Shown in pieces: positions 1 through 7,090 of a DNA stretch of 12,272 nt (positions are counted from its first letter, which is position 1; every line of letters starts with the position of its first letter). The translations under genes and the position numbers were made by a program. The notes under the pieces are model-generated. The model saw nothing but the letters and a program-made list of their open reading frames with translations. It ran no database searches and had not been told where the DNA came from. The stretch covers positions 1-12,272 of the forward strand of contig JACQHI010000177.1 of NCBI GenBank assembly GCA_016199105.1, read 5' to 3'. The DNA comes from Lentisphaerota bacterium. GTDB taxonomy: Bacteria > Verrucomicrobiota > Kiritimatiellia > JAAZAB01.

Positions 1-2331
1 CGTGGGGGAAACATTCAAACCCGGCAACACACTCATGACGACCTGCACGGTTCGATAAATTTGGCCGTCGGAGTAAGGATCCACGGCAACAACGGTGATC
101 CGGCCCGTCAGGATTCCGGAACCCACTCCTGTGCTGTTACAGGCCACGGTAATGGTGTCATGCTCGCCCGTGCTACTGCCGCTGGTCGAACTGACCGTGA
201 GCCAACTGACATTCGTGGTGATGGCGTAATTCAAGGTGGCATTGCTGAAAGCCGGGTTCCAGACCTCAAACGTCAGGTTGGTCGTTGCATTCAACGGAAG
301 GATGCAGGAGAGGTTGGTCGGACTCAGGGCGATATCCGCCACCCAGCCAAAGACCACCGTGCCCACGCCCCCATTCGTCCCTGGCTGGACGGAAAAAACC
401 CCGGCGTTCGTGCCATAAGCCCGCCAGATAGCGATGCGTCCGCCGCCGCCGCCGGCAAGCGTGGTGGCGTTGTTTCCCGCCCCCCCCTTGGCGGTGAAAC
501 TACCGTTCGTGCACCCATAATTGCGGCAGGTGATGTAGATGCCGCCGCCCGAGCCGCCACCGTCCCCCCAGCCCATGTAGTCACGACCATCCGAGTTGAA
601 GGCACCGCTCACCGCCACGTTGTTGCGGAGGTGGACGCGGATGACGCCGCCTCCTGACGCTCCAAAATTCGAGACCCACGCCCCATCCGAGCCGCCGCTA
701 CCAGGCAGATCGGGCACATTGGCGGACCCGTACGTCAGACCGCCCAATTGACCAGCGGAGGTTCCTCCACGGCCACCGTATCCTCCGCCCGCCCGGGTGG
801 CGGCAGGCCCGCCGGGTCCCCACCCTGCCGCGTGGCCATAATCCGAAAAACCGCCCGAGAATCCGCCCTCCTTGCTTGTGATCGTCCCCCCGCTCGCCAC
901 AGAGAGATCGGTGGCTCTCAGGACCACCGCACCGGCATTCGTGGGATTCGAGTTGAGGCCGAGGGTGCCGCTGAGGAGTTGGATCGCTCCCGTGACGCTG
1001 ATGGAACCGGCGTCCGTCTGGACCGCGTTGGTCTGCCCGCCAAAGACCCGCAAGTTCGAACTCCCGCGAACGATCAGGTCGCCGCCGACCGACACAAGCG
1101 GATTGTTGGTATAGTGGCCAAAGAGGCGCCGGGCCAAAGGGGCGGAGGACCGGAACTGATTGTTGTATCTGTTTCCGCCAACCTCGAGGGTCGCGCTCGT
1201 ATCGAGGATCAGGTCGTTGGTGACGATAATCCGCGTTCCGTCCATCGGAAACCGGAGCCAGCAATTGCTCCAGGCAATCCGATCGAGGGCAATGACCGGA
1301 TCGGTGGAATACCACTGTCCCCAAAAATATTTTCCGCTCGTTGCGGTCAGGAACTGGTTGTCGGGAAAGAAAAGTGTGCCGATGTCGCCGGCCCCACCGC
1401 CCCCTCCTCCCCCGGCCACGGAGAAGACAACCTGCGGCGTCGGCAAAGCGCGCTGGGTCACGGGATCGTAGATCACCGCGATGCGTCCGCCCCCTCCACC
1501 CCCATAGAAACTGTTGGTGACATTGCCCTTCGCCCACACCACTCCCGACGTTCCCGCCAGCGCCTGGCAACTGATGAAGATGCCGCCGCCCGACCCGCCC
1601 GACCCGCCATTCACGCCGATGGTGTGCTGACCGTTGGCGCTGATAACACCGTTAATCGTCACCAAACCGCTGGCGTCAATCCACACGGCACCCCCGCCAT
1701 TCCCCCCCGCGTAATAGCTAACCCACCATGATACCGTTGAGCCACTGCCCGGAAAAACGGGCGCATTGCTCGCGCCGTATGGCCACACCGCCGCCGAGCC
1801 GATCCCAAAACCGCCATAGCTTGCGGCATGGCCGTTGTTGCCTCCCGGCCAAACAGGTCCGCCCGGACCCTGCCCGCTGTAACTTCCGGCCGGATCGCCC
1901 CCGCGATACCCCTTGAAATCCACATTGATCCAACCGCCGGACAGCAAGTTGAAGTCGGTGCACAACACATACACTCGATTGGACATGGAGTTGTTGGTGA
2001 ACGGGCCGGCACAGGTCATGACGCCGCCATTCGTGACGGTCACGGTCGTCGCCCTCAGGCACGCATTCCAGTTGCTGAATATCAGGCTCCGGCCGAGCGC
2101 GAGGGAACTCACATTGGCGGAGACGCCGGTCAGAAAGACAGTGGCCGCCGCATTCGTAATCGTCACATCATCCCCGGCCTGCGGCACCTGAGCCGGAGTC
2201 CAGTTGGTGGCGACAAACCAACTTCCCGTGGCCGCCGTGCCGAAGCTGGACCAAGCGATCGGCACGGCTGGAGCCCGCATTCCCAACAACAGGAACGCGG
2301 CCGCACACCACAAATATTGCCTCTTGGTCAT
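1..2331 (-). CDS. Large exported Gly-rich repeat protein with BACON-like domain, C-terminus beyond the left edge
   Basis: One frame is open without a stop from the ATG at 2331 to the window edge (777 codons), so the gene is partial at its 3' end. Residues 1-22 form a signal peptide: MTKR, a hydrophobic core, then a likely cleavage after APA. Two tandem units follow, at about residues 138-297 and 488-637. Each has Gly/Tyr-rich loops, a GPGGP and PGSG element, a core SGGSGGGI(F/Y)I(S/T)C (about 242-255 and 592-602), a KG step, and the terminator GGGGGRIA(V/I) (278-286 and 627-635). Residues about 667-770 resemble a BACON-type Ig-like domain (NVSWLTVSSTSGSSTGEHDT). Such proteins are common in Kiritimatiellota and Verrucomicrobiota and are probably surface or secreted; substrate and function are unknown. 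The start lies 13 nt after the cupin stop with no clear Shine-Dalgarno, so the two may be cotranscribed. The missing C-terminus could carry a sorting signal or autotransporter barrel. Confidence 0.88.
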   Translation of the reverse strand, partial: MTKRQYLWCAAAFLLLGMRAPAVPIAWSSFGTAATGSWFVATNWTPAQVPQAGDDVTITNAAATVFLTGVSANVSSLALGRSLIFSNWNACLRATTVTVTNGGVMTCAGPFTNNSMSNRVYVLCTDFNLLSGGWINVDFKGYRGGDPAGSYSGQGPGGPVWPGGNNGHAASYGGFGIGSAAVWPYGASNAPVFPGSGSTVSWWVSYYAGGNGGGAVWIDASGLVTINGVISANGQHTIGVNGGSGGSGGGIFISCQALAGTSGVVWAKGNVTNSFYGGGGGGRIAVIYDPVTQRALPTPQVVFSVAGGGGGGGAGDIGTLFFPDNQFLTATSGKYFWGQWYSTDPVIALDRIAWSNCWLRFPMDGTRIIVTNDLILDTSATLEVGGNRYNNQFRSSAPLARRLFGHYTNNPLVSVGGDLIVRGSSNLRVFGGQTNAVQTDAGSISVTGAIQLLSGTLGLNSNPTNAGAVVLRATDLSVASGGTITSKEGGFSGGFSDYGHAAGWGPGGPAATRAGGGYGGRGGTSAGQLGGLTYGSANVPDLPGSGGSDGAWVSNFGASGGGVIRVHLRNNVAVSGAFNSDGRDYMGWGDGGGSGGGIYITCRNYGCTNGSFTAKGGAGNNATTLAGGGGGRIAIWRAYGTNAGVFSVQPGTNGGVGTVVFGWVADIALSPTNLSCILPLNATTNLTFEVWNPAFSNATLNYAITTNVSWLTVSSTSGSSTGEHDTITVACNSTGVGSGILTGRITVVAVDPYSDGQIYRTVQVVMSVLPGLNVSPT

Positions 2332-2344
2332 AACGTTGATCATT

Positions 2345-2881
2345 CTAGCGACTCGCCCCCCCTGTGTCAAGGTCAGCCCGACCCCTCCTGTTACCCGGCT
2401 GCCGCGCATTGCCGCCGAAGGGAATCCGGCGGTCGGCAAAATAGTTGTCGGCCACCCGGCAGAGCGTGGAAACTTCCAGCAGGAGCGCCGGGCCCAACCC
2501 GGTGAAACTGTGAAAACGCCCCGGCGGCACGGGCAACACATCCCCCTCCTGAAGGCGATGCACCCGCCGACCGCACACCAGCCGCACGCGGCCCTTCACC
2601 ACGAAAAACGTTTCGTGTTTTTCCCGATGCCGGTGGCGGGGGCAGGTCTGCCCGTCGAACACGAAAAGGTATTTTCCGCAATACCCGGCTTGTTCGTTGG
2701 CGATCCAATATTCGATCAAGCCCGTCCGTCGGAACCGACCCAGGCCGAAATCGCTGACCAGCGGCTTCACCTTCGGCATGGCCAGCTTCCAGCGCCGAAC
2801 CTGTTTTCGGAAGCCGGCCAGGGCGGCCTTCACCTCCGGCCCTTTCATGCAAATATCGAGCCCTTGTTTCAGTTCCTGCAT
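2345..2881 (-). CDS. Cupin protein, D-lyxose ketol-isomerase-like
   Basis: A 178-residue single-domain cupin. Residues 42-54 (VSDFGLGRFRRTG), the DGQTCPRHRHREKHETF segment (76-92) and the tail STLCRVADNYFADRRI (138-153) match the layout of the D-lyxose ketol-isomerase family, which interconverts D-lyxose and D-xylulose. The metal ligands expected for the family are present: H83, H85, E90 and H124 (PGRFHSF). It is shorter than typical family members and lacks their loop between the two cupin motifs. The ATG at 2881 was chosen because upstream codons in this frame show no family features and run antisense into the oxidoreductase; no good ribosome binding site is visible. The last 20 residues are basic and look non-conserved. 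It is divergent from the Gfo/Idh gene, which supports a carbohydrate role. The exact sugar is uncertain; a generic mannose-6-phosphate-isomerase-like cupin is the alternative. Confidence 0.82.
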   Translation of the reverse strand: MQELKQGLDICMKGPEVKAALAGFRKQVRRWKLAMPKVKPLVSDFGLGRFRRTGLIEYWIANEQAGYCGKYLFVFDGQTCPRHRHREKHETFFVVKGRVRLVCGRRVHRLQEGDVLPVPPGRFHSFTGLGPALLLEVSTLCRVADNYFADRRIPFGGNARQPGNRRGRADLDTGGASR

Positions 2882-3017
2882 GGAACGGGCAACATACCGA
2901 ACGATGCGAGGGAAGAGAAGCGTTAAGAGCAATGTTTTTGCTTGATGTGCGTCCCTCAATTCCGGAACATGAGCGGCACAGTTCGAGCCGGAAACCCGTT
3001 GAAGAGGAGGAGTTCTC
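2882..3017. promoter_or_regulatory. Divergent intergenic region between the cupin and oxidoreductase genes
   Basis: These 136 bp separate two divergent starts and must hold the promoters of both units. No convincing -35/-10 pair or operator was found. The only dyad noticed is a weak 5-bp AGCAA/TTGCT pair near 2928-2942. Its assignment as a shared regulatory region rests on layout alone. Confidence 0.4.
3005..3010 (+). promoter_or_regulatory. Shine-Dalgarno site of the Gfo/Idh gene
   Basis: A perfect AGGAGG lies 7 nt before the ATG at 3018 and fixes that start. Confidence 0.85.
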
Positions 3018-4196
3018 ATGGCAACAAAACTTTCGCGCAAACTGAACATGGGCATGGTGGGGGGCGGACCGGGCGCGTTTATCGGGGATGTCCATGTCAA
3101 GGCCGCCCAATTCGACGGTGGGGTGGACCTGGTGGCCGGCTGTTTTTCCCAGGATCCCGGCAAATCGAAACAGCGGGGAAAAGAATTGTTTCTGCGGCCC
3201 AGCCGCGTCTATGCCTCCCCCCTTGAGATGATCCGCGGCGAGCGAGCGCTTCCGGAAGGGGAGCGGATCGATTTTGCGGCGATCGTCACGCCCAACAACA
3301 GCCACTACGCCATCAGCCGCGATTTCCTGAACGCCGGTTTTCACGTGGTCTGCGACAAACCCATGACCCTCACGCTGGACGAGGCCCGGAAACTCCAGGC
3401 GCTCGTGAAAAGCCGGCCCCGACAGGTGTTCGCGCTGACCCATAACTATACCGGCTATCCCATGGTCAAACTGGCCCGGGATCTGGTGCGCGCCGGGCGC
3501 ATCGGCCGACTCCTGAAGGTGGTGGTCCAGTATCCGCAGGGCTGGCTGATTGATCGCATCGAGAAGCAGGGCGCCAAGCAGGCCGTCTGGCGGACCGACC
3601 CGAAACAGTCCGGCAAGGCCGGCTGCATGGGCGATATCGGCACGCACGCCGCCAACCTCGCCGAATACATCACCGGCCTGAAGATCGTCGAGGTCATGGC
3701 GGATCTCGGCATCGTCAGGGCCGGCCGCCGGCTGGACGACGACGGCAACTGCCTCATCCATTTCAACAACGGCGTGCGCGGCCTGCTGTTCGCCAGCCAG
3801 GTCTGCGTGGGTGAGCTGAACGGACTGCGCATCAATATCTACGGCGAGGACGGCAGCCTGTTCTGGAGGCAGGAGGATCCCAACGATCTGCCGGTCTATA
3901 ACCGGGACGGCACCGTCACCACCTATCGGCGGGGCACCGGGGCGATTCCCCCGCTGTCGCCCGCGGCGGCGGCGGCGTCACGCCTGCCGTTCGGGCATCC
4001 CGAGGCCTTTTACGAGGCCTTCGCCAACATCTACCGGAACGCCTGCGCCACCATGCGCGCCCGGATCGAGGGCCGGAAACCGTCCGCCATCGAGCTGGAT
4101 TTCCCGAATGTGGACGACGGCCTGCGCGGCATGCAGTTCATCGAGACGGTCGTGCAAGGTAGCCGTTTAAAACGCTGGCTCCGTTGGGTGAACTAA
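3018..4196 (+). CDS. Gfo/Idh/MocA family NAD(P)-dependent oxidoreductase
   Basis: A complete 392-residue protein of usual family length. The N-terminal Rossmann fold carries the dinucleotide motif GGGPGAFIG at residues 15-23. The family EKP-type motif appears as CDKPM with the conserved Lys at 114, and MGDIGTHAANL holds the likely catalytic His at 210. The C-terminal half is the alpha/beta substrate-binding domain. Family members oxidise or reduce hydroxyl groups of sugars, inositols and glycosides using a bound or exchangeable nicotinamide cofactor; they act in the cytoplasm when, as here, no signal peptide is present. The gene heads the plus-strand group and faces the cupin gene. A sugar isomerase/epimerase follows after the HEAT/nuclease-like gene, a pairing common in inositol-like and keto-sugar catabolism, so a sugar substrate is likely. 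The specific substrate cannot be read from the sequence. Confidence 0.95.
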   Translation: MATKLSRKLNMGMVGGGPGAFIGDVHVKAAQFDGGVDLVAGCFSQDPGKSKQRGKELFLRPSRVYASPLEMIRGERALPEGERIDFAAIVTPNNSHYAISRDFLNAGFHVVCDKPMTLTLDEARKLQALVKSRPRQVFALTHNYTGYPMVKLARDLVRAGRIGRLLKVVVQYPQGWLIDRIEKQGAKQAVWRTDPKQSGKAGCMGDIGTHAANLAEYITGLKIVEVMADLGIVRAGRRLDDDGNCLIHFNNGVRGLLFASQVCVGELNGLRINIYGEDGSLFWRQEDPNDLPVYNRDGTVTTYRRGTGAIPPLSPAAAAASRLPFGHPEAFYEAFANIYRNACATMRARIEGRKPSAIELDFPNVDDGLRGMQFIETVVQGSRLKRWLRWVN

Positions 4197-4239
4197 AACG
4201 ACACTCCAGTGCAGGGTGCCGCAAGCGACGAAAGTATAG

Positions 4240-4259
4240 GCTGACTTTGCTGACGCGCG
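4240..4259 (-). repeat. Left arm of an inverted ~20-bp repeat
   Basis: GCTGACTTTGCT followed by GACGCGCG is the reverse complement of the element at 5181-5200: 12 perfect bases, then a CGCGCG block offset by one base. It lies 43 nt after the oxidoreductase stop and 22 nt before the next start. Confidence 0.65.
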
Positions 4260-4281
4260 TTCATGCCGGATCGGGAAGACC

Positions 4282-5175
4282 ATGAAGAACCCGATGGACA
4301 GGCAACTGGAAAAACGGCTTTCTGACCGTTCCGTCGCGATCGGGCGCGAAGGGGAAGTGGCGGCGTTCGGCGAACTGGTGGACGCTTTGCGGTCATCGTC
4401 GGCGAATGTGCGGAGGCTGTCAGCTTCGGCGCTGGGCAAGCTGGCCTGGCTGGGGGTGGATCAGGCGGCGGCCGTGGCCGCGCTCGCGCCCGTGGCGCGC
4501 CGCGATCCGCACCCGCAAACCCGGCAATACGCCATCAAGGCGCTCAAGGCCTACGGCGCCTCGGCGCGGGAGTGTCTGCCCGACCTGCAGGATATGGCGC
4601 GCAATCCGGCCGAAAAAGACTACGTCCGGCGCGATGCCGCCGCGGCGCTGGCGTTCATCGAAGAAGCGGTCCGCATCGCGGCGTCAGCCGCCGAGCATCG
4701 GTGCCAGCGCTGCAACGCGCTGGTTTCAGCCGACGAATACGCCCGCTCGGAACAAACCTTTCAGCGCGTTTTTTGCGATCGCTGTTTTGACGAGGTATTC
4801 CTGGAACGGCGCAACTTCGAGACGCAGGTGGAGATCAACAAGACGATCGAGGCGCGCGACGGGACCCTGGTGCAGTCCGAGGGGGAACGGCGCATTGCCG
4901 ATTGGCTGACCGCCCGCGGCCTGGCTTATCGCTATGATGCCAAGTTCCGCATCATAGCGGAATTCCAGATCCGGCCCGACTTCTATCTGCCCGAACTGGA
5001 TGTCTATATCGAGTATTGGGGACTCGACACCCCGCAGTACAAGATGAGCATGTACAAGAAACAAACGCTCTACCAACAGGAGGGCAAGCGGTTAATCTCG
5101 GTGTACCCAAAGGATCTACCGGCCTTGGACCGCTTGCTGGCCGAAAAACTGCACCACTACGGTTTCACACCTTGA
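4282..5175 (+). CDS. HEAT-like repeat / zinc ribbon / PD-(D/E)XK nuclease-like protein
   Basis: A complete 297-residue protein of unknown cellular role with three regions. Residues about 20-135 are Ala/Leu-rich paired helices resembling HEAT repeats, a protein-binding scaffold. Residues 141-168 carry CQRC and CDRC, a four-Cys zinc-ribbon pattern. Residues about 195-297 resemble the restriction-endonuclease-like domain found attached to some UvrD-type helicases: an early SEGERRIADWL helix, IRPDFYLPELDVYIEYWG with the likely catalytic D233 and E244, and a later ISVYPKDL strand and helix. The canonical Lys of (D/E)XK is replaced by Trp (E-Y-W); K254 or K259/K260 in the next helix might compensate. 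This arrangement suggests DNA or RNA binding or cleavage, not sugar metabolism. The ATG at 4282 has a weak GGAAGA site upstream; M5 is an alternative start. Inverted repeats flank the gene. Confidence 0.8.
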   Translation: MKNPMDRQLEKRLSDRSVAIGREGEVAAFGELVDALRSSSANVRRLSASALGKLAWLGVDQAAAVAALAPVARRDPHPQTRQYAIKALKAYGASARECLPDLQDMARNPAEKDYVRRDAAAALAFIEEAVRIAASAAEHRCQRCNALVSADEYARSEQTFQRVFCDRCFDEVFLERRNFETQVEINKTIEARDGTLVQSEGERRIADWLTARGLAYRYDAKFRIIAEFQIRPDFYLPELDVYIEYWGLDTPQYKMSMYKKQTLYQQEGKRLISVYPKDLPALDRLLAEKLHHYGFTP

Positions 5176-5180
5176 CGTCG

Positions 5181-5200
5181 GCGCGCGAAGCAAAGTCAGC
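5181..5200 (+). repeat. Right arm of the inverted ~20-bp repeat
   Basis: GCGCGCGA followed by AGCAAAGTCAGC lies 6 nt after the nuclease-like gene's stop. It pairs with 4240-4259 and shares 12 of 13 bases with a third element at 6380-6392. Confidence 0.65.
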
Positions 5201-5237
5201 AGGAAAAAACTCTATCGCCGGAAAACAACAAGACAAC

Positions 5238-5242
5238 GGAGG
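5238..5242 (+). promoter_or_regulatory. Shine-Dalgarno site of the isomerase/epimerase gene
   Basis: GGAGG lies 5 nt before the ATG at 5248 and supports that start. Confidence 0.8.
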
Positions 5243-5247
5243 AACTC

Positions 5248-6240
5248 ATGAGCAGACCGGTCACATTATTCACGGGACAATGGGCGGACCTGAAGCTGAA
5301 AGACCTGGCGGCCAAGGCCTCCGATTTCGGCTATGACGGCCTCGAGCTCGCCTGCTGGGGCGACCACATGGACGTGGAAAAGGGATCCAAGAGCAAGGCC
5401 TACTGCGAAGATCAACTGGCGATCCTCGACCGGCACGGCCTGAAATGCTGGGCCATCTCGCATCACCTGGCCGGACAACTGGTCTGCGATCCCAACAACG
5501 ACGGACGGAGCGACGCGTTCGTTCCCCCATCGCTCCACGGCAAGCCGGAGGCGCAGCGCCGCTGGGCGCTGGATCAGATGAAGAAAGCGGCGAAAACCGC
5601 CCGAAACCTGGGCGTCAAGGTCGTGAACGGCTTCACCGGCTCCAGCATCTGGCAGGCCGTCTATGCCTTCCCGCCCATCAGCGACAAATTCATCCGGGAC
5701 GGCTACGAGCATTTCGCCCGGCTGTGGAATCCGATTCTCGACGTCTTCGACGATTGCGGAGTGAAATTCGCGCTCGAGGTGCATCCGACGGAAATTGCCT
5801 TCGACATCGGCACGGCGGAACGGGCGCTGGCCGCCGTGAAGAAAAGGAAGGCGTTCGGCTTCAACTTCGATCCCTCGCACCTGCACTGGCAGGGGGTGAG
5901 TCCGGTTAAATTTCTCCAACGCTTCAAGGACCGGATTTATCACGTCCACATGAAGGACGCCATCGTCACGCTCGACGGCGTCACCGGGATTCTTTCCAGC
6001 CACCTGAACTTCGGCCAGCCGGGGCGCGGCTGGGATTTCCGCAGCCTGGGCCGAGGCGGGGTGAACTTCGAGGAAATCATCCGGGAACTGAACCGCATCG
6101 GCTACGGCGGGCCGCTCTCCGTGGAATGGGAGGACTGCGGCATGAACCGCGAGCACGGCGCCCGGGAAGCCCGTGACTTCGTCCGGCGCCTCGACTTCAC
6201 GCCCAGCCAGGTGAAATTCGACGCCGCGTTCGAGAAATGA
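5248..6240 (+). CDS. Sugar phosphate isomerase/epimerase, xylose isomerase-like TIM barrel
   Basis: A complete 330-residue protein, somewhat longer than the usual 260-300 residues of the family. The metal-binding positions of the AP-endonuclease-2/xylose-isomerase-like barrel can be placed: E177 (ALEVHPTE), D208 and H211 (FDPSH), H234 (HVHMKD) and E293 (SVEWED). The first strand (FTGQWADLKLKDLAAKASDF), the FGYDGLEL step and the GYGGPLSVEWED end are typical. Members interconvert ketoses or phosphosugars, or act as inosose dehydratases or epimerases in the cytoplasm. A strong ribosome binding site precedes the ATG. Its grouping with a Gfo/Idh dehydrogenase on the same strand suggests a two-step sugar conversion (oxidation and isomerisation or elimination); this is inferred from context. 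Substrate unknown. Confidence 0.93.
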   Translation: MSRPVTLFTGQWADLKLKDLAAKASDFGYDGLELACWGDHMDVEKGSKSKAYCEDQLAILDRHGLKCWAISHHLAGQLVCDPNNDGRSDAFVPPSLHGKPEAQRRWALDQMKKAAKTARNLGVKVVNGFTGSSIWQAVYAFPPISDKFIRDGYEHFARLWNPILDVFDDCGVKFALEVHPTEIAFDIGTAERALAAVKKRKAFGFNFDPSHLHWQGVSPVKFLQRFKDRIYHVHMKDAIVTLDGVTGILSSHLNFGQPGRGWDFRSLGRGGVNFEEIIRELNRIGYGGPLSVEWEDCGMNREHGAREARDFVRRLDFTPSQVKFDAAFEK

Positions 6241-6246
6241 TTTGCC

Positions 6247-6378
6247 ATGAGCCTGGCCGATGCGTGCCAGGTGCGCATGACCGAGATTCTTTCCGGCCCG
6301 GCGCTGCTGACCACCGACGCCGATTTCCGCATCTACCGCCGCAACAGCCGGCAGGTCATACCCTGCCTGCTGCCATAA
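6247..6378 (+). pseudogene. C-terminal fragment of a PIN-domain (VapC-like) toxin
   Basis: The 43-codon frame beginning MSLADACQVRM and containing TTDADFRIYRRNSRQVIPCLLP matches the C-terminal third of PIN-domain ribonucleases, where MSLADAC and D-DFR-YRR-RQVIP are conserved around the last acidic active-site residues. The upstream two thirds, including the first catalytic Asp, are absent. The fragment begins only 6 nt after the isomerase stop and in the same frame, so a recombination or deletion junction probably lies at the isomerase terminus. It is very unlikely to be an active nuclease. Read-through of the isomerase TGA would append it, but nothing shows that this happens. Confidence 0.75.
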
Positions 6379-6379
6379 A

Positions 6380-6392
6380 GCGCAAAGCAAAG
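6380..6392 (+). repeat. Third partial copy of the short repeat
   Basis: GCGCAAAGCAAAG differs from bases 5183-5195 (GCGCGAAGCAAAG) at one position. It begins 2 nt after the stop of the PIN fragment. A chance match is possible at this length. Confidence 0.4.
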
Positions 6393-6431
6393 CGCGTAGC
6401 CCCCGATGGACTTTGAACGAGTTTCCGTGGT

Positions 6432-6464
6432 ACAGCAGGCGCTATGAGCCTGCTGTTGTTTTAT
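6432..6464 (+). terminator. Rho-independent-type hairpin terminator
   Basis: ACAGCAGGC (6432-6440) and GCCTGCTGT (6448-6456) form a perfect 9-bp stem with a 7-nt loop, followed by TGTTTTAT. It would end transcription of the plus-strand unit. The rest of 6393-6592 shows nothing identifiable. Confidence 0.65.
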
Positions 6465-6592
6465 GCCCACCGACCTGTCCCTGACACCCTGGCGAAGAAG
6501 GAAGGCTAAAGGGTATTGGAGCAGGTGGAGTGAAAAATTTCCAGGACACAGTCACGACCGAAGTCGACGGAGCATTTGCTGATTCGCTGTTT

Positions 6593-6928
6593 CTATTTGC
6601 CTGCTTCTCGATTGAACCATGAGCGCGTGCCTGCGAAATCCAAAACCAGGAGGCCGTCTTCGAATGTGAACGTTGTCTTCTCTTCTCGCGGGACGGATGG
6701 TTGGTTGCTGATGAGTTGATTCCCTTCCACCCGATAGACCATCTTCATAATCTGGGCCTTCTCACCTGATCGGATGGTGTAGATTAGATTTCCGTTCGGT
6801 TGAAACTCCATCTGCACGCCATCTCCGGTCTCCAAATCACCTTCGGCCCTGACAAGAATCCATTTTCCATGCAAAGTGATTTCAGAGGGCAGTGATGCCT
6901 TTTTCCTAAAGATGTCGAAGATTCCCAT
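6593..6928 (-). CDS. Small lipocalin-like hypothetical protein
   Basis: A 111-residue protein starting MGIFDIFRKK. The ATG at 6928 is preferred over the in-frame TTG at 6943 because a GAGGA site (6937-6941) sits 8 nt before it and overlaps the TTG. After the basic N-terminus come alternating beta strands (HGKWILVRAEGD, VQMEFQPNGNLIYTI, KMVYRVEGNQLISN, KTTFTFEDGLLVLDF), a pattern resembling small lipocalin-like beta-barrel domains that are often annotated only as hypothetical. There is no signal peptide, membrane helix or catalytic motif. It stands alone in the accessory patch, 75 nt downstream of the toxin remnant. Function unknown. Confidence 0.65.
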   Translation of the reverse strand: MGIFDIFRKKASLPSEITLHGKWILVRAEGDLETGDGVQMEFQPNGNLIYTIRSGEKAQIMKMVYRVEGNQLISNQPSVPREEKTTFTFEDGLLVLDFAGTRSWFNREAGK

Positions 6929-7003
6929 TCGTTTTTTCCTCAACGAACGACGGCTTTTTGGATGAAGAGCGAAACAACGATAACATTGAACGGATAGCTC
7001 GGC

Positions 7004-7090
7004 TCAGTCGGTTTCCTTCTCCGAGCGCAGAAGGTTCATGGCAGCATGCACGACGGCAAGCACGTCAATCTGCGGATAGTGAACGTTCAT
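7004..7090 (-). pseudogene. Possible C-terminal remnant of a RelE/ParE-type toxin
   Basis: This 28-codon frame starts at an ATG that overlaps the antitoxin stop by 4 nt (ATGA), the usual coupling of antitoxin and toxin genes. It contains DVLAVVHAAMN, which resembles the last beta strand of ParE/RelE toxins (V-x-LAV-HG-x-R). A complete toxin needs about 90 residues, so most of the gene is missing. The match is short and could be coincidental; it may instead be a non-functional tail. Confidence 0.4.

Noticed and set aside
698..1570. Minus-strand 290-codon frame with Arg/Gly-rich product
   Set aside because: It is an out-of-frame reading of the repeat protein; the frame starting at 2331 is open through the same interval and shows domain structure.
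61..1731. Long plus-strand open frames (61-657 and 748-1731)
   Set aside because: They are exactly antisense, codon on codon, to the exported repeat protein. Their protein has no recognisable family features, whereas the minus strand has a signal peptide and repeats.
2391..3761. 456-codon minus-strand frame overlapping the cupin and oxidoreductase genes
   Set aside because: It is a shadow in another frame of the cupin and antisense to the oxidoreductase; high GC makes such frames long. No motif was seen.
4726..5076. Minus-strand 116-codon frame inside the nuclease-like gene
   Set aside because: It is antisense to conserved zinc-ribbon and nuclease motifs and has no features of its own.
5266..6390. 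374-codon minus-strand frame
   Set aside because: It is antisense to the well-supported isomerase/epimerase gene and lacks any family signature.
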